Below are positions 1 to 5,012 of a stretch of DNA of 13,670 nucleotides, one piece after another; position 1 is the stretch's first letter, and the number at the start of each line of letters is the position of its first letter. The DNA is taken from the NCBI GenBank assembly GCA_016295225.1, contig JAEDLP010000042.1, positions 1 through 13,670 of the forward strand, read 5' to 3'. This DNA comes from Oscillospiraceae bacterium. GTDB taxonomy: Bacteria; Bacillota; Clostridia; Oscillospirales; Oscillospiraceae. The notes below the pieces were generated by a model, which did not search any database, was not told the DNA's origin, and saw nothing but the letters and a program-made list of their open reading frames with translations. A program made the position numbers and the translations under genes.

Positions 1-556
1 GGAACCGGAACGCGGACTGTAGTACCTGGTCCTTCCCGTTGACTCCCAGAATCACCGGGACGCGCACCACCAGGGGGACTTGTAACCGGGCGGTCCGTTC
101 GATATTCCCCAGGATCCGGCGGTTGTCCCGGCCGGTGAAGCAACGGTGGGCCGCCGGGTCCGGGTGCTTCAGATCCATAAAAATCTGGTTCATCTTGGCC
201 AAGGTTGGCTCCAGCCGGTCAAAGTCGAAGTCCCCGCAGGTCTCCAGGGCCAGGTCGTATCCCTCGTCATAGAGGATGTCGGTTAGCTCTGCCAAAAAGC
301 CCGGCTGGGCAGTGGCCTCCCCGCCGGTAAAGGTCACACCTCCCCCGGAGAACCGGTAAAAGACGGCCTGCCGGCGGATCTCCGCCAGAATCTCCTCGGT
401 CTCCGCCCAGCGGGTCATGGGATTGTGCCAGGTCTGCCCCTCGGGGTTTGCGCACCAGGCGCACCGGAGGGGACATCCCGCCAGGAAGAGATTGGTCCGG
501 ATGCCCTCCCCGTCGTTGACCGAGAAGTGCTGGATCTGCATGATGTATCCGCCCAT
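1..556 (-). CDS. Glycyl radical enzyme activating protein (radical SAM), partial: C-terminus beyond window edge
   Basis: This enzyme would use S-adenosylmethionine and a [4Fe-4S] cluster to abstract a hydrogen from the glycine of the adjacent GRE. About 185 residues are present, with no stop before the window edge. The cluster motif is CxxxCxxC at Cys28, Cys32 and Cys35 (CPLRCAWC), preceded by the family hallmark DGEGIRT near residues 15-21. The SAM-binding GGE motif is at 78-80 (VTFTGGEATAQ), followed by LETCG and MDLKHPDPAAHRCFTG. There is no ferredoxin-like insert between Cys35 and GGE, so it is of the short PflA-like form. The ATG at 554-556 is chosen because family members begin with a Gly-x-Ile-x-x-Ile-Gln-x-Phe-Ser stretch, which needs these first residues; an ATG at 539-541 is the alternative. 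It starts 3 bases after the GRE stop, which implies translational coupling. The family is certain; the specific partner is inferred from adjacency. Confidence 0.93.
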   Translation of the reverse strand, partial: MGGYIMQIQHFSVNDGEGIRTNLFLAGCPLRCAWCANPEGQTWHNPMTRWAETEEILAEIRRQAVFYRFSGGGVTFTGGEATAQPGFLAELTDILYDEGYDLALETCGDFDFDRLEPTLAKMNQIFMDLKHPDPAAHRCFTGRDNRRILGNIERTARLQVPLVVRVPVILGVNGKDQVLQSAFRF

Positions 557-559
557 GGT

Positions 560-2926
560 TTAATAGCTGTGCTCGGTCCGGGCGATGATGGCATCCTGCA
601 TAGACTTGGATAGATTCACGAATTGCGTGGAGTACCCCGCCACCCGGACCAGCAGGTCTTTATAATTCTCCGGGTGGGCCTGGGCGTCCCGGAGGGTCTC
701 CGAGGAGATACAGTTGAACTGCACGTGGAAGGCCCCCAGGGAGAAGAGGGTCTGGACCATGGCACCCAGGTTGGACTGCCCTCGCTTGGTGGCCACCAGT
801 TCGGGGTTCAGGCGGAGGTTCAGCAGAGTGCCGCCGGAGTGTACCTCCTGGTTGAGCTTGGCGGCCGAACGCATGGCGGCCAGGGGGGTGGAGGTATCGG
901 TGCCCACGAAGGGGGACACCCCCTCACTGGAGGGCTCCCCGTGCTTCCGCCCGTCGGGAGTGGCCCCCAGGACCCGGCCCATGGGGATGTAGTTGGAGAT
1001 GCCCATAAAGGCAGTCAGGAAGGGGGAGCCGAAGATATCTTTGTACTGATGGATCTCCCGGTAGAAGTGGTTAGCGATCTCCACCGCCAGGTCATCCACG
1101 TCGTCCTGGTCGTTGCCGTACTTGGGGCAGTCCTTGGCCTGCTGCTGGAGCTCCTCATACCCCTCCCAGTTGGCCCGGAGTGCGTTCACCAGGGTCTCCA
1201 TGGTGCAGACCTTGTCCTCAAAGACCAGCTTCTTTACGGCGGCCAGGGAGTTGGCGGTCACAGCCAGGCCGATGCCGGTGATGACCGGGCCGATGTTGTA
1301 CTTGGCACCCCCCTGGGAGAGATCCTTGCCGGACTCCATGCAGTGCTCGATGCAGGAGGACAGGAAGGGCCGGGGGACCATCTCCTTGTGGAGCCGCTGG
1401 GCCTCCACGGTGAGGATGATGGAGTGGCGGCAGAGGTTGTCGAACTGCCGGTAGAAGGCCGCCATGACCTCCTCAAAGGTCCCGAACTGCGCGGCGGGTT
1501 TTTCGGTCAGACCCATCTGCTCCCCGGTCATGAGGCTGGCCCCCTGGTTCAGGGCGTACTCCAGGGCAGAGCCGAAGTTCATGTTCACGGCGGCAGTCCA
1601 CTCGCCGGTCTTGCGGAAGTGGGGGACCACACAGCCGCAGTTGTTCCAGTCCCTGGCGTCCTCGGGCTCGTAGCCGGCGTTGAGGAGCATCTGATAGCCC
1701 ACGCTGTCGCTGTGGATGGCGGGGAAGCCGGTGCCAGTGGACACCAGATGGGTCACGGCATCCAGAAATTCCCGGGGACAGTCGGCCTGGACCCGGACGG
1801 ACAGACCGGGCTGGTGGGTCCTGACCTCCTCGGTGGCCTTCATGGCCATGAAGGTGACGGGGTTGGTGCCGTCGTGGCCGTCCCGCTTTTTGCCCCCCAC
1901 GGTGAGGTTCTGGAACTGGTTGTATCCGGCAAAATAGTCTGCGGTGTTGGAGGAGATGGTCCACACCCACTCGGAGTATTTCAGCCACAGGGCTTCGATC
2001 AGCTCCTGGGCAAAGTCCTCAGTGACGGCCCCCTTGGCCAGGTCGGCCTCGTAGTAGGGGTCCATGTACTGGTCGAAGCGGCCGGGATTCAGGGACAGGG
2101 GGTTCTCCGACAGGATGCCCCCCACCTGGACAAACCACAGGAACTGGATGGCCTCATAAAAACTCTCCGGGGGGTGTTCCGGGACTCGGCGGCAGTTTTG
2201 GGCGATGGTCCGCAGCTCGGCAGCCCGAACCGGGTCACTCTCCTTCCCGGCCAGACGCTCCGCCTCGTCGGCGTAGCGGTTGGCGTAGCGGATGATCCCC
2301 CGTGAGGTCCAGAGGACAGACTGGTAGAACTCCTTTTTCTCCAGGTCGGCAGGGTTAGTGGGGTCCAGTGCGGCGATGTGCTCCTCCGCCTCCCGGATGA
2401 TGCCGCCGAAGCCCTTTTTGAACAGGACGTCCTGGTAGTCGGGGGTGATCTCCCCCACCGCCTGCCGCCACTTGGAGTCGTTGTCCAGAATGCCCGTGTC
2501 CACGCCGATGCGGCGGGTGTCCTCGGGCAGCCGGGCCAGGAAGGCCTCCTCCAGGGACTTGCCCTTCCAGTAGGGAAAAATCTCCCGGCGGACGAAGTCC
2601 CGCTGCTCGTCGGTCATGAGATAGGGGTCCTGGGGCCGGGTGGCAAAGGTGTCCATCTCCCGGTCCACCCATATCCAGGAGAACTCCGGGGTCAGGATGC
2701 CGCACTTGCGGAACTCGCCGATGGCCCCCACCACCAGCTCTCCCTCAAAAATGTGGACCTCCAGCCGGTCGCAGCAGTCGTAAAAGGCCCTGGCCCGGCG
2801 GATGGCCACGGGCAGGCCCTCGGTCTCCCGGTGGGAGTCGGTCCAGATCTTCGCCCGCTGACAGGAGATCTCCGGCTTGGCGTTGACATAGTTCTGACGT
2901 ATTGTTTCAATGCGTTGGGTGATCAC
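560..2926 (-). CDS. Glycyl radical enzyme, PFL2/decarboxylase-dehydratase superfamily, reaction unassigned
   Basis: This is a 788-residue glycyl radical enzyme. The C-terminal glycyl loop is RVAGYS with the radical glycine at Gly764, 24 residues from the end, and it ends in IIARTEHSY. The cysteine loop is NNCGCVVPHF, with the catalytic cysteine at Cys432. Choline, glycerol, propanediol and hydroxyproline lyases carry Glu two residues later (GCVE), and hydroxyphenylacetate decarboxylase has GCLE; here that position is Val434. The length is near HypD and clostridial glycerol dehydratase (about 790 residues) and shorter than arylacetate decarboxylases. Start: GTG at 2924-2926, the first possible start after an in-frame TGA, with a GAGG 4 bases upstream. 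The activase follows 3 bases downstream. There is no small HpdC-like subunit, microcompartment shell gene, transporter or regulator beside it in the window. Generic annotation would be 'formate C-acetyltransferase/glycerol dehydratase family', but PFL is excluded because it needs two adjacent Cys. Family is certain, substrate unknown. Confidence 0.95.
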   Translation of the reverse strand: MITQRIETIRQNYVNAKPEISCQRAKIWTDSHRETEGLPVAIRRARAFYDCCDRLEVHIFEGELVVGAIGEFRKCGILTPEFSWIWVDREMDTFATRPQDPYLMTDEQRDFVRREIFPYWKGKSLEEAFLARLPEDTRRIGVDTGILDNDSKWRQAVGEITPDYQDVLFKKGFGGIIREAEEHIAALDPTNPADLEKKEFYQSVLWTSRGIIRYANRYADEAERLAGKESDPVRAAELRTIAQNCRRVPEHPPESFYEAIQFLWFVQVGGILSENPLSLNPGRFDQYMDPYYEADLAKGAVTEDFAQELIEALWLKYSEWVWTISSNTADYFAGYNQFQNLTVGGKKRDGHDGTNPVTFMAMKATEEVRTHQPGLSVRVQADCPREFLDAVTHLVSTGTGFPAIHSDSVGYQMLLNAGYEPEDARDWNNCGCVVPHFRKTGEWTAAVNMNFGSALEYALNQGASLMTGEQMGLTEKPAAQFGTFEEVMAAFYRQFDNLCRHSIILTVEAQRLHKEMVPRPFLSSCIEHCMESGKDLSQGGAKYNIGPVITGIGLAVTANSLAAVKKLVFEDKVCTMETLVNALRANWEGYEELQQQAKDCPKYGNDQDDVDDLAVEIANHFYREIHQYKDIFGSPFLTAFMGISNYIPMGRVLGATPDGRKHGEPSSEGVSPFVGTDTSTPLAAMRSAAKLNQEVHSGGTLLNLRLNPELVATKRGQSNLGAMVQTLFSLGAFHVQFNCISSETLRDAQAHPENYKDLLVRVAGYSTQFVNLSKSMQDAIIARTEHSY

Positions 2927-2960
2927 AGCGCCTCACACTCCTCACGTTTTCACAATATAA

Positions 2961-2979
2961 TGATCCACGAATGATTCCA
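2961..2979. repeat. Tandem AATGAT repeats in the GRE leader
   Basis: The plus strand has AATGATCC and AATGATTCC, 11 bases apart start to start, between the predicted GRE transcription start and its ribosome binding site. A repeat phased at about one helical turn just downstream of a promoter could be a repressor site, but no regulator is encoded nearby. Speculative. Confidence 0.25.
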
Positions 2980-3003
2980 TAATTTTTCATTGCTTTTCAT
3001 TTT

Positions 3004-3033
3004 ATCATACTGCCGGGAGCGGGGTAGTGTCAA
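3004..3033 (-). promoter_or_regulatory. Sigma-A-type promoter of the GRE operon
   Basis: On the minus strand a perfect -35 TTGACA (3033-3028) is followed by an 18-base spacer and the -10 TATGAT (3009-3004). The -35 overlaps the TGA stop of the upstream flavoenzyme gene. Transcription would start near 2997, giving a leader of about 70 bases before the GTG start. This makes the GRE and activase a two-gene unit that need not depend on the upstream gene. Confidence 0.7.
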
Positions 3034-4388
3034 CCCAAAATCCCCTCTTCTCCGGCCCTCAGCAGGAGTCGGGCGGCTTTTTGTCCCGAGAGAACCGCCC
3101 CTTCCATGGTGGCAAAGGAGGATGTCCGGGTATAGTCCCCCGCCAGGGTCAGGCCGGGGACCCCCGTCTTCTGCCGGGGCCGCAGGTTCTGGTTCCCCTT
3201 GTCCAGGGAGTAGAAGGCGTCCTTCTCCGCCGCCTTTCGGGCGGTCATCACGTGGCCCCGGAGATGGACCCCCAGGCTGTCCATCTGCTCCAGGACTGTG
3301 GGCAAGATCTCCTCGGCGGTCTTGTCCACATACTCCCTGGGATTGCCCAAAATCACCGACAGCCTGCCCCGAGAGCCCCGAAAGGTGGTCCGGGACTGCT
3401 CGGCAAAGCTCACCATGTCGGTGCCCGGGCCAAAGGTGGTGACGTCCCTTTCCAGGGCGGGCCGGTCCAGCTCCAGCTGGAGGGTGCAGGCCGACATGGT
3501 GGGCAGGCGGAAAAGATTCCCCAGGTCCCCCTTCCCTTTCAGAGGCCCCAGGATGGACTGGGCCGCCGACAGGGTGGCGGCCACCACCGTCTGGGGGGCG
3601 TGGTAGATCCCGCCCTGTTTGCTCCGCACCCCCGTGACCCTTCCCCGCTGAACCAGGACAGTCTCCACCGGCTCCTCATAGCGAATTTCTCCGCCCAGGC
3701 TGGTGATTTTTTCGGCGATGGGCCGGCACATGACCTCGGTCATCCCCCCCAGGTAGGCCCCGATTCGCATTTTATAAAACTTGGGAATGGTGGGGGCGAA
3801 GAGGCCGAAGAAGGCATAGGCTGAATAATTTTCCGGCGGCCGGAAAAAGATCCCCGTGCTGAGGGGCTCCAGGATCAGCCGCTGGGCCTGCCGGGTGACG
3901 CCGCACCGGTTGGCGTACTCCGTCACCGAATACCGATCCAGCTTGTCCGACACCAGGTAGCTGCCGAACCCCCGCAGAAAGAAGGGGACCAGGGATAGCT
4001 TATCCTTGGGGGTGAGCAGGTCGCCGTTCCCCAGAACCCCCTTGACCGTCTTTCCAAGGCCCCAGAAGGGAGCCAGGCCCAGGATCACCTTTTTGTCTGC
4101 TCCCTTGACCAGAACCTCCGCCTTTTCCTCCCAGGTGACGATATCCTCCAGCTCCACGCCGCAGGCCTTCAGCAGGGCCGGCAGGGCGGAGTAATACCCG
4201 ATGTGTCGGTGCAGGCCGGACTCCATCGGCATGCCCTCCAGGGTGAAGGAGGCCGTCCGGCCTCCGGGCCAGGCCTTCTCCTCCAGCACCAGGACCCGTC
4301 TTCCCCGGGCTGCCAGTTCATAGGCGCAGGACAGCCCCGCCAGGCCCGCTCCCACCACGATCACGTCGTACTTTCGCTGTTCTTCCAT
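3030..4388 (-). CDS. FAD-dependent oxidoreductase, amine oxidase / plant-type phytoene desaturase-like
   Basis: A 452-residue flavoprotein. The N-terminal Rossmann motif is VVGAGLAGL (Gly13, Gly15, Gly18), the acidic end of the second strand is Glu36/Glu37, and PGGRTASF follows at 41-48, as in flavin amine oxidases. The C-terminus carries the second FAD contact, LAGDYTRTSSFATMEGAVLSG, which resembles the LAGDYT...MEGAVLSG stretch of CrtP/PDS-type phytoene desaturases; hydroxysqualene dehydroxylase (HpnE) and protoporphyrinogen oxidases belong to the same superfamily. No signal peptide or membrane segment is visible. Start: ATG at 4386-4388 with a strong GGAGGAG 6 bases upstream. It is probably transcribed alone, because terminator-like hairpins lie upstream and the GRE promoter lies at its end. 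No phytoene synthase, squalene or haem gene is in the window, so the substrate is unknown. Confidence 0.85.
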   Translation of the reverse strand: MEEQRKYDVIVVGAGLAGLSCAYELAARGRRVLVLEEKAWPGGRTASFTLEGMPMESGLHRHIGYYSALPALLKACGVELEDIVTWEEKAEVLVKGADKKVILGLAPFWGLGKTVKGVLGNGDLLTPKDKLSLVPFFLRGFGSYLVSDKLDRYSVTEYANRCGVTRQAQRLILEPLSTGIFFRPPENYSAYAFFGLFAPTIPKFYKMRIGAYLGGMTEVMCRPIAEKITSLGGEIRYEEPVETVLVQRGRVTGVRSKQGGIYHAPQTVVAATLSAAQSILGPLKGKGDLGNLFRLPTMSACTLQLELDRPALERDVTTFGPGTDMVSFAEQSRTTFRGSRGRLSVILGNPREYVDKTAEEILPTVLEQMDSLGVHLRGHVMTARKAAEKDAFYSLDKGNQNLRPRQKTGVPGLTLAGDYTRTSSFATMEGAVLSGQKAARLLLRAGEEGILG

Positions 4389-4436
4389 GGAATCTCCTCC
4401 GTTTTTCTGGTTGGAGATAGTATGCGCAGACAGCAG

Positions 4437-4462
4437 AAAAGCAAGCCCGAAGACTTGCTTTT
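4437..4462. terminator. Bidirectional terminator-like hairpin
   Basis: A perfect 9-base inverted repeat (AAAAGCAAG / CTTGCTTTT) encloses an 8-base loop. It has T-runs on both strands, TTTT on minus and TTTTT on plus. On the minus strand it is the last of three hairpins between the putative noncoding RNA and the flavoenzyme gene. A perfect TTGACA with TATAAA (minus, 4486-4481 and 4466-4461) lies just upstream, but the spacer is only 14 bases, so I do not call it a promoter. Confidence 0.5.
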
Positions 4463-4499
4463 TATACGAAATCAGACGATTGTCAATGCGGTTGGGCAG

Positions 4500-4520
4500 A
4501 AAAAAACGCCCTCTCGGGCG
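4500..4520 (-). terminator. Intrinsic terminator with GAGA tetraloop
   Basis: On the minus strand the stem CGCCC / GGGCG with a GAGA (GNRA) loop is followed by seven T residues. This is a compact textbook rho-independent terminator, 9 bases beyond the T-run of the larger terminator at 4528-4580, so it acts as a second stop in the same direction. Confidence 0.65.
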
Positions 4521-4527
4521 GACGCAG

Positions 4528-4580
4528 AAAAAAAAGTAACCCTTGACCGGTGGAATCTCACCACATCAGTCAAGGGTTAC
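4528..4580 (-). terminator. Strong intrinsic terminator of the putative noncoding RNA
   Basis: On the minus strand a perfect 12-bp stem (GTAACCCTTGAC / GTCAAGGGTTAC) encloses an inner GTGG/CCAC hairpin and is followed by eight T residues. The plus strand has no T-run after the stem, so the direction is minus. It marks the 3' end of a transcript that comes from about 4790. Confidence 0.8.
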
Positions 4581-4606
4581 TCTGAACTCTTATTATCTAA
4601 CATCAT
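4577..4606 (-). CDS. Possible 9-codon micro-ORF ending inside the terminator stem
   Basis: ATG at 4606-4604 opens a nine-residue frame (MMLDNKSSE) with AGAGG 5 bases upstream. Its TAA (4579-4577) lies inside the 5' arm of the terminator stem at 4528-4580. This is the geometry of a leader peptide in translation-sensitive attenuation. However, the peptide has no run of one amino acid and chance is a good explanation. Confidence 0.2.
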   Translation of the reverse strand: MMLDNKSSE

Positions 4607-4795
4607 TTTAACCTCTCTTTCGTAGGGTAGACACTTGCTTTTCATTCGACTTGAAATCCTATCCGAACACTTCTAACCATCTATATTATCCTCATAAGCG
4701 AGGTACCTTTTATGTTGGAGTATTTCTTACGAAGGAAAGCCACTGTCGCTGGGATTTAGCTGTACATGGGACTCAGTCCTTTCTTGTGTGTCTAT

Positions 4796-4824
4796 AATAT
4801 AGCACAGTTTTCCCAGTGCCGCAA
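4796..4824 (-). promoter_or_regulatory. Candidate promoter of the putative noncoding RNA
   Basis: On the minus strand: -35 TTGCGG (4824-4819), 17-base spacer, and extended -10 TGC-TATATT (-10 hexamer 4801-4796). The -35 matches only in part, but spacing and the TGn extension are good. Predicted start is near 4790. The same AT stretch also gives a perfect TATAAT on the plus strand (4793-4798), without a usable -35. Confidence 0.45.
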
Positions 4825-4887
4825 GCCCTTATTTTGTACAAAATCACGCAATCAAAACTGAACAAAACGCAGATTTTCCCCTCTCCA

Positions 4888-4907
4888 GGCGTCAGGACAT
4901 TGACGCC
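4888..4907. repeat. Inverted repeat GGCGTCA / TGACGCC
   Basis: A perfect 7-base inverted repeat with a 6-base loop, without a T-run on either side. A third copy of the core, GCGTCA, is at 4941-4946. The right arm overlaps a possible plus-strand -35 (TTGACG, 4900-4905) that lies 18 bases from TATTAT (4924-4929). It may be an operator; no regulator can be named. Confidence 0.3.
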
Positions 4908-4945
4908 ACCCTCCTGCATCTGGTATTATAGATTTGTTCAGCGTC

Positions 4946-4986
4946 AAAAGAGGACGACCGATTCGCCGGAATCGGTCGTCCTTTTT
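4946..4986. terminator. Terminator of the bce ABC operon (bidirectional hairpin)
   Basis: A perfect 13-bp stem (GGACGACCGATTC and its complement) with a GCCG loop at 4952-4981. On the minus strand it is followed by T-C-TTTT and lies 32 bases past the permease stop, so it ends the ABC transporter transcript. On the plus strand it is followed by five T residues and would stop transcripts running towards the permease gene. Confidence 0.85.
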
Positions 4987-5012
4987 GCGTTCAGGCCGCG
5001 ATCATCAGACTA

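Larger units (their letters stand above)
4528..4794 (-). ncRNA. Putative structured noncoding RNA (or long structured leader), family not identified
   Basis: This AT-rich stretch has no credible long reading frame but holds nested pairings on the minus strand. TAGACAC (4794-4788) can pair with GTGTCTA (4634-4628), closing about 150 bases. Inside are a GGAC-TGA-GTCC hairpin (4779-4769), a CCTC/GAGG hairpin (4703-4690), a TTCG/CGAA pairing and a long-range AAATCC/GGATTT match. The strong terminator at 4528-4580 ends it. An extended -10 lies just upstream, but it would start transcription near 4790, which would trim the closing stem to 4-5 bp; either the start is earlier or the stem is shorter. 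Possible identities are the raiA motif, 6S RNA or a new family. I could not match it to a known consensus. Alternatively it is a 400-base attenuated leader of the flavoenzyme gene. Confidence 0.45.

Noticed and set aside
623..2305. Long plus-strand open frame (560 codons) across the GRE gene
   Set aside because: It is antisense to a gene with clear family motifs; its translation is rich in Gly, Val, His and Leu without domains, as expected from the mirror of GC-rich codons.
560..2926. Assignment of the GRE as pyruvate formate-lyase, choline lyase, glycerol dehydratase or HypD
   Set aside because: PFL needs two adjacent catalytic Cys; the others need Glu two positions after the catalytic Cys, which is Val434 here.
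4801..5012. Possible minus-strand small gene after TATAAT at 4930-4925 with AGGAGG downstream
   Set aside because: The only starts near that Shine-Dalgarno run into a stop within a few codons, and no -35 lies at proper spacing.
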